From the NCBI RefSeq assembly GCF_001440415.1, contig NZ_LLYA01000113.1:1-64000 (forward strand): DNA of 64,000 nt, given 5' to 3'. Numbering within the stretch: the first letter of the stretch is position 1; the number at the start of each line of letters is the position of its first letter. A program made the position numbers and the translations under genes. Under the pieces are notes generated by a model. That model was not told the origin of the DNA, did not search any database, and was given only the letters and a program-made list of their open reading frames with translations. The DNA is from Bradyrhizobium retamae. GTDB lineage: Bacteria; Pseudomonadota; Alphaproteobacteria; Rhizobiales; Xanthobacteraceae. Positions 23,785-37,598 of the stretch are shown piece by piece.

Positions 23785-25821
23785 ATGGCGCCCAAGCCTC
23801 CGTCCTCGGATGATCAGAATCCCGCGCCGGCGGACGATCCCGAGCTTGCGAAGAAGCTCGCGGCCGGGGCTGCCGCTGCGCCCGTTGCCGGTGGTAAGGC
23901 GGCCGGCATCCCCCCCGACGCTGACAAGGACGACGAAGAGGACGAGATCGAGCTCGACGACGATGATGATGACGAGGACCTCGTCGTTTTCACCGCCAAG
24001 GAAGCCGCCGGCGCGATGGCGACCATCTACGGCTTCGTCAAGCCGTATCTGGGCAATTACAGGAAGCTGCTCGTCTTCGTGACCTTCGGCGTTCTCGTCG
24101 AGACACTGTTCAACGTCATCATGCCGTTGAGCCTGAAATTCCTGATCGACGATGCGCTGGGCGAAGAGGATTTTCAGGCGCTCTACAAGATCCTCGGCGT
24201 GCTCGCGGTCGCCGGTATCGTCACCTCGATCATCGCGGTCTGGTACGAGCGCTGGGATGCGCGACTGGCAGCGTGCGTCATTGCCGATGTGCGGACGCGG
24301 CTGTTCGAGCACGTCCAGAACCTGCCGGCGTCGTATTTTGCCCGCACCAAGCGCGGCGAAATCCTCTCGCGCTTCTCGATCGACCTCGCGGCCTTTGAGG
24401 GCTCGGTCAAGACGTTCGCCAACAGCGCCGCTTTGCCGTTCCTGGAACTGATCGCCGGCATCATCCTGATGCTGTTTTTGAACTGGCAACTCGCGGCGGT
24501 CGCCCTCCTGGTATTCCCGATCACGCTGATCGGGCCGCGGATCCTGACGCCGAAGGCGGTGCAGGCGAATTACGAGCAGAAGCTCAATGAAGCGGCACTG
24601 CTCGGCACGGTGCAGGAAAACGTGGCTGCGCAGGCCGTGATCAAGGCGTTCAGCCTGCAGCGCCGCACGCTCGGCTGGTTCACCATGCGGAACCAGGATG
24701 TGCGCATCAAGACGGCGTCCGCCGTGTTCCTGTCGACCATGGTGGAGCGCACCGTCACCATTTCGGTGCTGCTGCTGCATCTCGTGGTGCTGGCGATCGG
24801 CGCCTATCTCGCCACCAAGGGCCAGATCACCATCGGCACCTTCGTCACCTTCGAGAGCGCGTTCTGGGAGGTGTCCTACAACATCGCCCATTTGATGCAT
24901 TTCATCCCGGTGTCGATCCAGTCGGCGGCAGCCGTGCGGCACATGCAGGAACTGCTGGATGAGCCGACCCGCGGCGCCGACCGGCCGGGCGCGCCGGATT
25001 TGCCGCCGATCACCAACGACATCACCTTCGACCGCGTCACCTTTGCCTACGAAGGCAGCGAGACGCCGGTGCTCGACAATTTCAGCCTCAAGCTCGATGT
25101 CGGCAAGCGCATCGCGATCGTGGGGCCGAGCGGCTCGGGCAAGAGCACGCTGCTCAACCTGATCCTGCGCCTTTACACGCCGGACGAGGGGCGGGTGGCG
25201 ATCGACGGCGTCGATATCCGCCGCGTGACCCGCGAGTCGCTGCGCGGAGGCATGGCCATCGTGTTCCAGGACAACATGCTGTTCAACATGTCGATCCGCG
25301 AGAACATCCGACTTGGCAAGGAAGGCGCCACCGACAAGGAGGTCGAGGAAGCCGCGCGCAAGGCCGAGATTCACCGCTACATCATGAGCCTGCCGCAGAA
25401 ATACGACACGCCGGTCGGCGAGCGCGGCGACACGCTATCCGGCGGCCAGCGCCAGCGCATCGCGATCGCGCGCGCCATCATCCGCAATCCCTCGCTGCTG
25501 CTGCTCGATGAAGCGACCTCGGCGCTCGACCAAACCACGGAAGCCGCGATCAACCGCACGCTGATGAAGGTGGCGGAAGGGCGCACCATGATCTGGTCGA
25601 CCCACCGCCTGACGTCGGTGGTCGAGATGGACGAGATCATCGTGATTTCAGGCGGCAAGGCGATCGAGCGCGGCTCGCATACGCAGTTGCTCGCGGCCAA
25701 CGGCGTCTATCGCAAGCTCTGGGACGACCAGGGCCACACGCCGTATAACGCCGCTGCGCAGGCCGGCGTCGACAACGAAGACGACGATGATGATGACGAC
25801 GAGGACGACGACGAGGAGTGA
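23785..25821 (+). CDS. ABC transporter (MsbA/LapB-type half-exporter) with acidic tails
   Basis: 678 residues. A disordered Pro/Ala-rich and then very acidic N-terminus (acidic run at about 48-66) precedes a six-helix transmembrane domain (about 90-400). The nucleotide-binding domain has Walker A GPSGSGKST (447-455), signature LSGGQ (551-555), Walker B ending LLDEAT (573-578) and a THR switch histidine. The C-terminus is again acidic: 14 of the last 15 residues are Asp/Glu. As a fused half-transporter it should act as a homodimer exporting a lipid-like or small hydrophobic compound; the cargo is unknown. The flavoenzyme upstream may make it. Confidence 0.88.
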   Translation: MAPKPPSSDDQNPAPADDPELAKKLAAGAAAAPVAGGKAAGIPPDADKDDEEDEIELDDDDDDEDLVVFTAKEAAGAMATIYGFVKPYLGNYRKLLVFVTFGVLVETLFNVIMPLSLKFLIDDALGEEDFQALYKILGVLAVAGIVTSIIAVWYERWDARLAACVIADVRTRLFEHVQNLPASYFARTKRGEILSRFSIDLAAFEGSVKTFANSAALPFLELIAGIILMLFLNWQLAAVALLVFPITLIGPRILTPKAVQANYEQKLNEAALLGTVQENVAAQAVIKAFSLQRRTLGWFTMRNQDVRIKTASAVFLSTMVERTVTISVLLLHLVVLAIGAYLATKGQITIGTFVTFESAFWEVSYNIAHLMHFIPVSIQSAAAVRHMQELLDEPTRGADRPGAPDLPPITNDITFDRVTFAYEGSETPVLDNFSLKLDVGKRIAIVGPSGSGKSTLLNLILRLYTPDEGRVAIDGVDIRRVTRESLRGGMAIVFQDNMLFNMSIRENIRLGKEGATDKEVEEAARKAEIHRYIMSLPQKYDTPVGERGDTLSGGQRQRIAIARAIIRNPSLLLLDEATSALDQTTEAAINRTLMKVAEGRTMIWSTHRLTSVVEMDEIIVISGGKAIERGSHTQLLAANGVYRKLWDDQGHTPYNAAAQAGVDNEDDDDDDDEDDDEE

Positions 25822-25869
25822 GCAGGGCAGTTTGACCGCGCTGACGCATCCGCCCGGATCGCGCCGTAT

Positions 25870-26098
25870 TGGCCGCTAGGTAGCCGAATCGCGTGATCCA
25901 GTTCTCGCCGTGGTGGCCGAGCGCAGCACCGAATCGGCGATTCCGGTCTGGTAGAAGCCGCCGAGCTGCTCGTCGCAGCTGATTTTTCCGACGCGGAAGT
26001 CGGATGGGATAGACCTGATGCCCCGCGCGCCCGAGCATGGCGGCCGCGGTCGAGCCGGCGAGGCCGCCGCCGATGATCGCAATATCGGTGTGTTTCAC
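25870..26098 (-). pseudogene. Relic of an FAD-dependent reductase (5' part only)
   Basis: The reading frame from GTG 26098 gives KHTDIAIIGGGLAGSTAAAM, a clean FAD-binding N-terminus. Homology then continues in a second frame (SDFRVGKISCDEQLGGFYQT and GIADSVLRSAT) and returns to the first frame (GENWITRFGYL). Two compensating shifts, a short deletion after the glycine motif and the loss of everything after about residue 75 show a dead gene. It is tail to tail with the ABC exporter gene. Confidence 0.65.
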
Positions 26099-26778
26099 GA
26101 AAAATTTCGGCCTTATTGCGCAAGTTTTTCACCCGGAAATGCGATAAGGGCTTGGTCGGGAAAAACTGGAACCAGAAAATTGTCTTTCTGGTCATATTTA
26201 CCCGGATGAAAATAAGCGATTCGATCCACCCCGAACAGGCAGGCATCGCCATTTCGGCTTTTCCGATTTCGCGGCAAACGCCGAATCCACAGACGCCATA
26301 GGCGTTTCCAGCGTTCTCGTTTTGCTTGACTTAGCTATCCACCGCTTATAGAAGACGCCCACTTAACGACAGGCGGTGAGCTACGCCAACGTCGGAACGG
26401 ATCACCCTTTCAAATCCTTATGGGCAATTCCTAAAGGTACTGGACGGGCACCAACCTCGACGAATGCCGCTCAAACGCTGTCGATCATATAGCTAGGCAA
26501 TGCCAGGACGATTTTAGTTCTCTTGAGCACGTCCTCTTGAGAGTGAACTCGGGTGCATGATCTCGGTAGCGGGCCGGACAGCGAACGCTGATCGGCCTTA
26601 ATTCGCGATCCTCTGTGGCGTCGAAGCGCTTTCCGCTCAGCGATGGGTGGTTGGCGCGATTTCGTTTTGCGCGAATGTTTTTTTTCGCGTGAGGCGGGCC
26701 GAACGGAACGGCTAGTTCCGAGAAGAATTTACGAAAGCCATTCAAGGTTTTCGTGTGAACTAAAGGATGAAGGCTGAC
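26099..26778. other. Upstream region and long leader of the str operon
   Basis: No gene. The left part is AT-richer than its surroundings. A promoter lies at 26325-26352 and leaves a leader of about 420 bases before rpsL. The leader contains foldable segments, for example AGTTC and GAACT arms at 26516-26520 and 26545-26549. Such a long leader could hold a ribosomal-protein binding site; I cannot identify one. Confidence 0.45.
26325..26352 (+). promoter_or_regulatory. Probable housekeeping promoter of the str operon
   Basis: CTTGAC (26325-26330) and TATAGA (26347-26352) are separated by 16 bases. They fit the alphaproteobacterial RpoD pattern CTTGAC-N17-CTATAT. It is the best promoter in the gap before rpsL. 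Confidence 0.6.
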
Positions 26779-27150
26779 ATGCCGACGATCAACCAACTGA
26801 TCGCAAATCCGCGTACGGTACAGAAGTCGCGCAAGAAGGTGCCGGCGCTGCAGCAGTCGCCGCAGAAGCGCGGCGTTTGCACGCGCGTCTATACCACGAC
26901 CCCGAAGAAGCCGAACTCGGCGCTTCGTAAGGTTGCCAAGGTGCGCCTGACCAACGGCTTCGAAGTGATCGGTTACATCCCGGGTGAAGGCCATAACCTT
27001 CAGGAGCACTCGGTGGTCATGATCCGCGGCGGCCGCGTCAAGGACTTGCCCGGCGTGCGCTACCACATCCTCCGCGGCGTCCTCGATACCCAGGGCGTCA
27101 AGAACCGTAAGCAGCGTCGTTCGAAGTACGGCGCGAAGCGTCCGAAATAA
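26779..27150 (+). CDS. rpsL: 30S ribosomal protein S12
   Basis: 123 residues when started at ATG 26779 ([12 protein letters not shown]), the universal start; an ATG 12 bases upstream is in frame but would add a non-family peptide. Lys43 and Lys88 are in the streptomycin-sensitive state and Asp89, the methylthiolation target, is present. S12 shapes the decoding centre. First gene of the str operon. Confidence 0.98.
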   Translation: MPTINQLIANPRTVQKSRKKVPALQQSPQKRGVCTRVYTTTPKKPNSALRKVAKVRLTNGFEVIGYIPGEGHNLQEHSVVMIRGGRVKDLPGVRYHILRGVLDTQGVKNRKQRRSKYGAKRPK

Positions 27151-27636
<486 letters not shown>

Positions 27637-27665
27637 CGGCGAAGAACGGATTTAAGGAACAGCCC

Positions 27666-29738
<2,073 letters not shown>

Positions 29739-29778
29739 TTGTCGTTGGTTGCAAGCTAACGACTGAACGGAGAGTCAA

Positions 29779-30969
<1,191 letters not shown>

Positions 30970-31042
30970 GCGAATAGGGAATGGCGAGTAGCGAGTGGAT
31001 TAGTTCCATTCGCTATTCGCTGCTCACCACTCGCCCTACGCG
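30970..31042. repeat. GCGAATAG palindromic repeat, copy 1 (tuf-rpsJ)
   Basis: Starts at the base after the tuf stop codon with GCGAATAGGGAATGGCGAG. The left arm (30970-30998) is matched by an imperfect inverted copy at about 31007-31041. It shares sequence with the repeats after rpsM and rpoA. Confidence 0.8.
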
Positions 31043-31062
31043 ACAAAGAAAGACAAACGGCA

Positions 31063-31371
31063 ATGAACGGCCAAAATATTCGCATCCGTCTCAAGGCGTT
31101 CGACCATCGAATCCTCGATACGTCGACCCGCGAGATCGTGAACACGGCGAAACGTACCGGTGCCCAGGTTCGCGGACCCATTCCGCTGCCCACCCGCATC
31201 GAGAAGTTCACCGTCAACCGTTCGCCGCACGTCGACAAGAAGAGCCGCGAGCAATTCGAGATGCGCACCCACAAGCGCCTTCTCGACATTGTCGACCCGA
31301 CCCCGCAGACCGTCGACGCTTTGATGAAGCTCGATCTGGCCGCCGGTGTCGACGTCGAGATCAAGCTCTAA
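31063..31371 (+). CDS. rpsJ: 30S ribosomal protein S10
   Basis: 102 residues, beginning [19 protein letters not shown], the standard S10 form. It belongs to the 30S head and also binds NusB and NusG during antitermination. First gene of the S10 operon, but the gap after tuf shows no terminator, so read-through from str is likely. Confidence 0.98.
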
Positions 31372-31423
31372 GATTTTTTAGCTCGTCCGACTTTAGCGGA
31401 CAGAAAGAACAGGAAGCACGCCG

Positions 31424-32146
31424 ATGCGCTCCGGAGTGATCGCACAAAAGGTCGGGATGACGCGGGTCTTTACGGAGGCCGGCGAACATATCCCTGTGAC
31501 CGTGCTGAAGCTGGGCAATTGCCAGGTGCTGGGCCACCGCACGACCGAAAAGAACGGTTACGTCGCGCTGCAGCTCGGTGCGGGCACCCGCAAGACCGTG
31601 TATCTGCCCAAGGCGGAGCGCGGCCAGTTTGCCGCGGCCAAGGTCGAGCCCAAGCGGAAAGTCGCCGAATTTCGCGTCTCGGAAGATGCGCTGATTCCGG
31701 TTGGCGCCGAGATCCAGGCGGACCATTTCGTGGTCGGCCAGTTCGTCGACGTCACCGGCACCTCGGTTGGTAAGGGCTTTGCCGGCGGCATGAAGCGCTG
31801 GAATTTCGGCGGCCTGCGCGCCACCCACGGTGTGTCGGTTTCGCACCGTTCGATCGGTTCGACCGGCGGACGTCAGGATCCCGGCAAGACCTTCAAGAAC
31901 AAGAAGATGCCCGGTCATATGGGTGTCGATCGCATCACCACGCTCAATTTGCGTGTGGTGCAGACCGACGTCGAGCGCGGTCTGATCCTGGTCGAGGGTG
32001 CCGTTCCCGGCTCCAAGGGCGGCTGGATCTCGGTGCGCGACGCCGTGAAGAAGCCGTTGCCGAAGGAAGCTCCGAAGCCCGGCAAGTTTAGGGTTGCTGG
32101 CGGTGAGCAGGCTGCTGCTGCGCCGGCCGAGCAGGAGGGCGCGTGA
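31424..32146 (+). CDS. rplC: 50S ribosomal protein L3
   Basis: 240 residues. The conserved loop with [17 protein letters not shown] reaches toward the peptidyl transferase centre, and the glutamine target of PrmB-type methylation lies in the following [19 protein letters not shown] region. An Ala/Glu/Gln-rich C-terminal tail extends past the E. coli protein. rplD starts one base after the stop codon. Confidence 0.97.
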   Translation: MRSGVIAQKVGMTRVFTEAGEHIPVTVLKLGNCQVLGHRTTEKNGYVALQLGAGTRKTVYLPKAERGQFAAAKVEPKRKVAEFRVSEDALIPVGAEIQADHFVVGQFVDVTGTSVGKGFAGGMKRWNFGGLRATHGVSVSHRSIGSTGGRQDPGKTFKNKKMPGHMGVDRITTLNLRVVQTDVERGLILVEGAVPGSKGGWISVRDAVKKPLPKEAPKPGKFRVAGGEQAAAAPAEQEGA

Positions 32147-32147
32147 G

Positions 32148-32768
32148 ATGGAACTAAAAGTCACGACGCTTGAAGGTAAGGAAGCCGGATCGGTCCAGCT
32201 CTCGGACGCGATCTTCGGTCTCGAGCCGCGCGCCGACATCATCCAGCGTTGCGTGCAATGGCAGCTCAACAAGCGCCAGGCCGGCACGCACAAGGCGAAG
32301 GGGCGCGCCGAAATCTGGCGCACCGGCAAGAAGATGTACAAGCAGAAGGGCACGGGCGGCGCCCGTCACGGCTCGGCCCGCGTGCCGCAGTTCCGCGGCG
32401 GTGGCCGTGCGTTCGGTCCGGTGGTTCGCTCCCACGCGACCGACCTGCCGAAGAAGGTGCGGGCGCTGGCGCTCAAGCATGCGCTGTCGGCGAAGGCCAA
32501 GGATGGCGGCCTGATCGTGATCGACAGCGCGCAGATCAAGGAAGCCAAGACCAAGGCGCTGGTCGGCCATTTCAACGGCCTTGGGCTCACCAACGCGCTG
32601 ATCATCGACGGTGCCGAGCTCAACAACGGTTTCGCGACCGCGGCCCGCAACATTCCGAACATCGACGTGCTGCCGATCCAGGGCATCAACGTCTACGACA
32701 TTCTGCGCCGTCAGAAGCTCGTGCTGACGAAGGCGGCAGTCGATGCGCTGGAGGCGCGCTTCAAATGA
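32148..32768 (+). CDS. rplD: 50S ribosomal protein L4
   Basis: 206 residues from ATG 32148, preceded by AGGAGG within the end of rplC. It has the arginine/lysine-rich extended loop ([20 protein letters not shown]) that lines the exit tunnel. In E. coli L4 represses the S10 operon. The stop overlaps the rplW start by four bases. Confidence 0.97.
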   Translation: MELKVTTLEGKEAGSVQLSDAIFGLEPRADIIQRCVQWQLNKRQAGTHKAKGRAEIWRTGKKMYKQKGTGGARHGSARVPQFRGGGRAFGPVVRSHATDLPKKVRALALKHALSAKAKDGGLIVIDSAQIKEAKTKALVGHFNGLGLTNALIIDGAELNNGFATAARNIPNIDVLPIQGINVYDILRRQKLVLTKAAVDALEARFK

Positions 32769-33064
32769 AGAATATCGATCCGCGCCATTACGACGTGATC
32801 GTAGCCCCCGTCGTCACCGAAAAGGCGACGGTAGCGTCCGAGCACAACAAGGTCGTGTTCAAGGTCGCCAGCAAGGCGACCAAGCCGCAAATCAAAGAAG
32901 CCGTCGAGAAGCTGTTCGACGTCAAGGTGAAGAGCGTGAACACCCTGGTCCGCAAGGGCAAGACCAAGGTGTTTCGCGGCAATTTCGGTTCGCAGTCGGA
33001 CGTCAAGCGGGCTGTCGTGACCCTCGAAGAGGGCCACCGCATCGACGTCACCACCGGACTATAA
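32765..33064 (+). CDS. rplW: 50S ribosomal protein L23
   Basis: 99 residues, starting at the ATGA shared with rpl[21 protein letters not shown] and the following loop are typical. L23 sits at the tunnel exit and is the docking site for trigger factor and signal recognition particle. rplB follows after 12 bp. Confidence 0.97.
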   Translation: MKNIDPRHYDVIVAPVVTEKATVASEHNKVVFKVASKATKPQIKEAVEKLFDVKVKSVNTLVRKGKTKVFRGNFGSQSDVKRAVVTLEEGHRIDVTTGL

Positions 33065-33076
33065 GGCGACACAGCG

Positions 33077-33910
33077 ATGGCATTGAAAACATACAATCCG
33101 ACGACGCCGGGCCAGCGCCAGCTGGTGATGGTCGACCGTTCGGCGCTCTACAAGGGCAAGCCGGTGAAGGCTCTGACCGAGGGCAAGCTCGGCAATGGCG
33201 GCCGCAACAACACCGGCCGCATCACCGTGCGCTTTCGCGGCGGCGGCCACAAGAAGGCCTACCGCCTGGTGGACTTCAAGCGGAACAAGGTTGACGTTCC
33301 CGCCGTCGTCGAGCGCCTGGAATATGATCCGAACCGCACCGCGTTCATCGCGCTGATCAAGTATCAGGACGGCGAGCAGGCCTACATCCTGGCGCCGCAG
33401 CGGCTGGCCGTGGGCGACACGGTGGTTGCCGGTAACTATGTCGACGTGAAGCCCGGCAACGTCATGCCGCTCGGCAACATGCCGGTCGGCACGATCGTCC
33501 ACAACATCGAGATGAAGATCGGGAAGGGCGGCCAGATCGCCCGTTCCGCCGGCACCTACGCCCAGATCGTCGGCCGCGATCAGGAATATGTCATTCTGCG
33601 CCTGAACTCGGGCGAACAGCGCCTAGTGCACGGCCGTTGCCGCGGCACCATCGGAGCGGTGTCGAACCCCGATCACATGAACATTTCGATCGGCAAGGCC
33701 GGCCGCACGCGCTGGCTGGGCTGGCGTCCGCATAACCGCGGCGTCGTCATGAACCCGATCGACCATCCGCACGGCGGCGGCGAAGGCCGCACCTCGGGCG
33801 GCCGCCACCCGGTCACGCCGTGGGGCAAGCCGACCAAGGGCAAGAAGACCCGTTCGAATAAGTCGACCAATCGATTCATCCTCCTAAGCCGCCACAAGCG
33901 GAAGAAGTAA
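33077..33910 (+). CDS. rplB: 50S ribosomal protein L2
   Basis: 277 residues, normal length. The conserved histidine in [21 protein letters not shown] near the C-terminus, important for peptidyl transferase function, is present. Downstream genes rpsS and rplV follow at 12 and 10 bp. Confidence 0.98.
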   Translation: MALKTYNPTTPGQRQLVMVDRSALYKGKPVKALTEGKLGNGGRNNTGRITVRFRGGGHKKAYRLVDFKRNKVDVPAVVERLEYDPNRTAFIALIKYQDGEQAYILAPQRLAVGDTVVAGNYVDVKPGNVMPLGNMPVGTIVHNIEMKIGKGGQIARSAGTYAQIVGRDQEYVILRLNSGEQRLVHGRCRGTIGAVSNPDHMNISIGKAGRTRWLGWRPHNRGVVMNPIDHPHGGGEGRTSGGRHPVTPWGKPTKGKKTRSNKSTNRFILLSRHKRKK

Positions 33911-33922
33911 GGAACGCCGGAC

Positions 33923-34201
33923 ATGGTTCGTTCAGTCTGGAAAGGCCCGTTCGTCGAAGCCTCTCTGCTCAAGAAGGCAGATGCTGCGCGCGCGTCCGGC
34001 CGTCACGACGTCATCAAGATCTGGAGCCGCCGCTCGACCATCCTGCCGCAGTTCGTCGGCCTGGTGTTCGGCGTCTACAACGGCCAGAAGCACGTGCCGG
34101 TCTCGGTCAACGAGGAAATGGTGGGTCACAAGTTCGGCGAGTTCTCGCCGACCCGTACCTTCCATGGCCACTCTGGCGACAAGAAAGCCAAGAAGGCTTG
34201 A
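33923..34201 (+). CDS. rpsS: 30S ribosomal protein S19
   Basis: 92 residues beginning [19 protein letters not shown], with the [20 protein letters not shown] end characteristic of S19. It pairs with S13 in the 30S head. Part of the uninterrupted S10 operon. Confidence 0.98.
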   Translation: MVRSVWKGPFVEASLLKKADAARASGRHDVIKIWSRRSTILPQFVGLVFGVYNGQKHVPVSVNEEMVGHKFGEFSPTRTFHGHSGDKKAKKA

Positions 34202-34211
34202 GGAATAGACG

Positions 34212-34598
34212 ATGAGCAAACCAAAGCGCGAACGTAGCCTCGCGGACAACGAGGCCAAGGCAGTCGCCCGGATGCTGCGCGTCAGCCCGCAGAAGCTCAA
34301 TCTTGTCGCGCAGTTGATCCGCGGCCGGAAGGCGTCTGCTGCGCTCGCCGACCTGCAGTTCTCGCGCAAGCGGATCGCGGTCGACGTCAAGAAGTGCCTG
34401 GAATCGGCGATCGCGAACGCCGAGAACAACCATGACCTCGAAGTCGACGATCTCGTCGTCGCCGAGGCGCATGTCGGCAACGGCATCGTTATGAAGCGTT
34501 TTTCGCCCCGCGGCCGTGGCCGTTCGGGCCGTATCTATAAACCGTTCTCGCACCTGACCATCGTGGTTCGTCAGGTCGAGGCCGAGGCAAGCGCTTAA
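34212..34598 (+). CDS. rplV: 50S ribosomal protein L22
   Basis: 128 residues. [20 protein letters not shown] and the beta-hairpin region ([20 protein letters not shown]) that reaches the exit tunnel and affects macrolide binding are intact. A short N-terminal extension ([13 protein letters not shown]) precedes the family core. Confidence 0.98.
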   Translation: MSKPKRERSLADNEAKAVARMLRVSPQKLNLVAQLIRGRKASAALADLQFSRKRIAVDVKKCLESAIANAENNHDLEVDDLVVAEAHVGNGIVMKRFSPRGRGRSGRIYKPFSHLTIVVRQVEAEASA

Positions 34599-34617
34599 AG
34601 CGGCGCGGGAGAAAACG

Positions 34618-35322
34618 ATGGGTCAAAAGATCAATCCAATCGGACTGCGTCTCGGCATCAACCGCACGTGGGATTCGCGTTGGTTCGCCGGCAAGAACGA
34701 ATACGGCAAGCTCTTGCATGAAGACGTCAAGATCCGCGAGATCCTGCACAAGGAGCTCAAGCAGGCGGCGGTCGCCCGCATCGTGATCGAGCGTCCGCAC
34801 AAGAAGTGCCGCGTGACGATCCACTCGGCGCGTCCGGGCGTCGTGATCGGCAAGAAGGGCGCCGACATCGACAAGCTGCGCAAGCGGGTTGCCGACATCA
34901 CGGCTTCCGACGTCGTCATCAACATCGTCGAAATCCGCAAGCCCGAACTCGACGCCACCCTGGTTGCCGAATCGATTGCGCAGCAGCTCGAGCGCCGCGT
35001 CGCTTTCCGCCGCGCCATGAAGCGGGCGGTGCAATCGGCGATGCGTCTTGGCGCCGAAGGCATCCGCATCAACTGCTCGGGCCGTCTCGGCGGCGCCGAA
35101 ATCGCGCGCATGGAGTGGTATCGCGAGGGCCGCGTGCCGCTGCACACGCTGCGCGCCGACGTCGATTACGGCGTGGCCACGGCGTTCACCACGTTCGGCA
35201 CCTGCGGCGTCAAGGTATGGATCTTCAAGGGCGAGATCCTCGAGCACGATCCGATGGCCCAGGACAAGAAGATGGCCGAAGGCGATACCGCGCGTCCGCG
35301 CCGCGACACCGCCGCAGCGTGA
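34618..35322 (+). CDS. rpsC: 30S ribosomal protein S3
   Basis: 234 residues. [20 protein letters not shown], the KH domain around [17 protein letters not shown], and the C-terminal domain with [20 protein letters not shown] are present. S3 lines the mRNA entry channel. GGGAG precedes the ATG. Confidence 0.98.
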   Translation: MGQKINPIGLRLGINRTWDSRWFAGKNEYGKLLHEDVKIREILHKELKQAAVARIVIERPHKKCRVTIHSARPGVVIGKKGADIDKLRKRVADITASDVVINIVEIRKPELDATLVAESIAQQLERRVAFRRAMKRAVQSAMRLGAEGIRINCSGRLGGAEIARMEWYREGRVPLHTLRADVDYGVATAFTTFGTCGVKVWIFKGEILEHDPMAQDKKMAEGDTARPRRDTAAA

Positions 35323-35352
35323 GACATTAGGAAGGTTTGAGGGCTCAAAGCC

Positions 35353-35766
35353 ATGATGCAACCAAAGAAAACGAAGTTCCGGAAGGCGCATAAGGGCCGT
35401 ATCCACGGCGTTGCGACTTCGGGTGCGACGTTGTCGTTCGGCCAGTTCGGCCTGAAGGCGATGGCGCCCGAGCGCGTCACTGCCCGCCAGATCGAAGCCG
35501 CGCGCCGCGCGCTGACCCGCCACATGAAGCGCGCCGGCCGCGTCTGGATCCGCGTGTTCCCGGACGTGCCGGTGTCGAAGAAGCCTGCCGAAGTCCGAAT
35601 GGGCTCCGGCAAGGGCACGCCGGAATTGTGGGTGGCACGGGTGAAGCCCGGCCGGGTGATTTTCGAGATCGACGGCGTCAACGTGCAGACCGCGAAGGAA
35701 GCGCTCACGCTCGCCGCCGCCAAGCTGCCGATCAAGACGCGCTTCGTCGCGCGCATTGCGGAGTAA
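35353..35766 (+). CDS. rplP: 50S ribosomal protein L16
   Basis: 137 residues. [20 protein letters not shown] begins with two consecutive ATG codons (35353 and 35356), either of which could initiate; most relatives start one of these two. L16 contacts the tRNA elbow near the A site. rpmC follows after 5 bp. Confidence 0.97.
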   Translation: MMQPKKTKFRKAHKGRIHGVATSGATLSFGQFGLKAMAPERVTARQIEAARRALTRHMKRAGRVWIRVFPDVPVSKKPAEVRMGSGKGTPELWVARVKPGRVIFEIDGVNVQTAKEALTLAAAKLPIKTRFVARIAE

Positions 35767-35771
35767 CACTC

Positions 35772-35978
35772 ATGGCCCCGATGAAAGTTGAAGACATCCG
35801 CGCGATGAGCGACGACCAGAGGGAGGATGCCGTCCTCAATCTGAAGAAGGAACGCTTTAACCTGCGTTTCCAGCGCGCCACCGGGCAGTTGGAAAACACC
35901 TCGCGGCTGCGCGAAGCCCGCCGCGATATCGCCCGCATCAAGACCATCGCCGCGCAGGTTCGCGCGAAGAAGAAGTAA
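35772..35978 (+). CDS. rpmC: 50S ribosomal protein L29
   Basis: 68 residues from ATG 35772; an internal ATG at 35781 gives the shorter MKVEDIRAM start. [20 protein letters not shown] and [15 protein letters not shown] form the typical two-helix hairpin at the tunnel exit. Confidence 0.96.
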   Translation: MAPMKVEDIRAMSDDQREDAVLNLKKERFNLRFQRATGQLENTSRLREARRDIARIKTIAAQVRAKKK

Positions 35979-35989
35979 GAGGCCGTATT

Positions 35990-36238
35990 ATGCCGAAACG
36001 TACCCTTCAGGGCGTGGTCGTGAGCGACAAGCAAGCCAAGACGGTGGTGGTGCGAGTCGATCGCCGCTTCACCCATCCGATCTACAAGAAGACGATCCGC
36101 CGTTCCAAGAACTACCACGCGCACGACGAGAACAGCGAGTTCAAGCCGGGCGACATGGTGTGGATCGAGGAAAGCAAGCCGATCTCGAAGTTGAAGCGCT
36201 GGACCGTGGTCCGGGGCGAACAGAAGAAAACCGCCTGA
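35990..36238 (+). CDS. rpsQ: 30S ribosomal protein S17
   Basis: 82 residues beginning [20 protein letters not shown], an OB-fold primary 16S-binding protein. It ends the S10 operon; 84 bp without a terminator separate it from rplN, so spc genes are probably co-transcribed. Confidence 0.97.
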   Translation: MPKRTLQGVVVSDKQAKTVVVRVDRRFTHPIYKKTIRRSKNYHAHDENSEFKPGDMVWIEESKPISKLKRWTVVRGEQKKTA

Positions 36239-36322
36239 GATTCGTTCGGCCTGGCCGGATGAGTAATCGGGAAAATTTTAGGCGCTAATTCGAGCGCATC
36301 AGAAAGAGGACGAGGTGCATCA

Positions 36323-36691
36323 ATGATTCAGATGCAGACCAACCTCGACGTGGCCGACAATTCAGGCGCACGCCGTGTCATGTGCATCAAGGTGCTGGGG
36401 GGCTCCAAGCGCCGCTATGCCACCGTGGGCGACGTTATCGTCGTGTCGATCAAGGAAGCGATTCCGCGCGGCAAGGTGAAGAAGGGCGACGTGATGAAGG
36501 CCGTCGTGGTGCGGGTCCGCAAGGACATCCGCCGCGCAGACGGTTCGGTCATCCGCTTCGACCGCAACGCCGCCGTCTTGATCAACAACCAGTCGGAGCC
36601 GGTCGGCACCCGTATCTTCGGGCCGGTGCCGCGCGAGCTTCGCGCCAAGAACCACATGAAAATCATTTCGCTTGCGCCGGAGGTGCTGTGA
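36323..36691 (+). CDS. rplN: 50S ribosomal protein L14
   Basis: 122 residues beginning [20 protein letters not shown], invariant in bacteria. It lies at the subunit interface and is the site bound by the silencing factor RsfS. First gene of the spc-type group; its TGA shares its last base with the rplX ATG. Confidence 0.98.
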
Positions 36692-37005
36692 TGGCTGCCA
36701 AGATCCGGAAAGGTGACAAGGTCATGGTGTTGACCGGTCGCGACAAGGGGCGCACCGGCGAAGTATTCGAGGTCCGCCCCGCCGAGAACAAGGCGCTGGT
36801 GCGCGGCGTCAACGTGGTGAAGCGTCACCAGAAGCAGACCCAGAACCAGGAAGGCGGCATCATCTCCAAGGAGTCGCCGATCCACCTGTCCAACCTCGCC
36901 TATGTCGGCAAGGACGGAAAGCCGACCCGCATAGGGTTCAAGATTCAGGCCGATGGCAAGAAGGTACGCGTTGCCAAGAGCTCGGGAGCAGAGATCGATG
37001 GCTGA
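36691..37005 (+). CDS. rplX: 50S ribosomal protein L24
   Basis: 104 residues from ATG 36691. [20 protein letters not shown] is the KOW motif of L24, an early assembly protein near the exit tunnel. It overlaps rplN by one base and rplE by eight. Confidence 0.97.
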   Translation: MAAKIRKGDKVMVLTGRDKGRTGEVFEVRPAENKALVRGVNVVKRHQKQTQNQEGGIISKESPIHLSNLAYVGKDGKPTRIGFKIQADGKKVRVAKSSGAEIDG

Positions 37006-37555
37006 TACCGCTTACGTGCCGCGCCTGCGCGCGGAGTATGACAAGAGCATTCGCGGCAAGCTGACCGAACAGTTCGGCTATGCCAATGTCATGCAGGTGC
37101 CGCGGCTGGACAAGGTCGTGCTCAACATGGGCGTCGGCGATGCCGTCAACGACCGCAAGAAGGCCGAGACCGCGGCTGGCGAACTGACGCAGATCGCCGG
37201 CCAGAAGGCGATCGTGACCTATTCGCGGATCGCGATCGCGACCTTCAAGCTGCGCGAGAACCAGCCGATCGGCTGCAAGGTCACGCTGCGCAAGGCGCGG
37301 ATGTACGAGTTCATCGATCGCCTGGTGAACGTGGCGTTGCCGCGCGTGCGCGACTTCCGTGGTCTCAACCCGAAGAGCTTTGACGGCCGCGGCAACTACT
37401 CGCTCGGCCTCAAGGAGCACATCATTTTCCCCGAGATCGATTTCGACAAGGTTTCGGAAGCCCGCGGCATGGACATCACGGTCTGCACCACGGCGAAGAC
37501 CGACGACGAGGCGCGCGCCTTGTTGACCGCATTCAATTTCCCGTTCCGGCAGTGA
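36998..37555 (+). CDS. rplE: 50S ribosomal protein L5
   Basis: 185 residues from ATG 36998, inside the end of rplX. The family signature ([14 protein letters not shown], later [19 protein letters not shown]) is complete. L5 carries 5S rRNA and contacts S13 across the subunit bridge. Confidence 0.97.
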   Translation: MADTAYVPRLRAEYDKSIRGKLTEQFGYANVMQVPRLDKVVLNMGVGDAVNDRKKAETAAGELTQIAGQKAIVTYSRIAIATFKLRENQPIGCKVTLRKARMYEFIDRLVNVALPRVRDFRGLNPKSFDGRGNYSLGLKEHIIFPEIDFDKVSEARGMDITVCTTAKTDDEARALLTAFNFPFRQ

Positions 37556-37598
37556 GACGCAGCTAAGCCTCTCAAACGCGGAAACCCAGGAGCCAAGC

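Noticed and set aside
25780..25820. GAC/GAT-rich tract at the end of the ABC gene as a DNA repeat element
   Set aside because: It is coding and in frame with mixed codons, better explained as an acidic protein tail.
35353..35358. Double ATG at rplP as a leader peptide
   Set aside because: The two ATG codons are consecutive and in frame, so it is only a choice of start.
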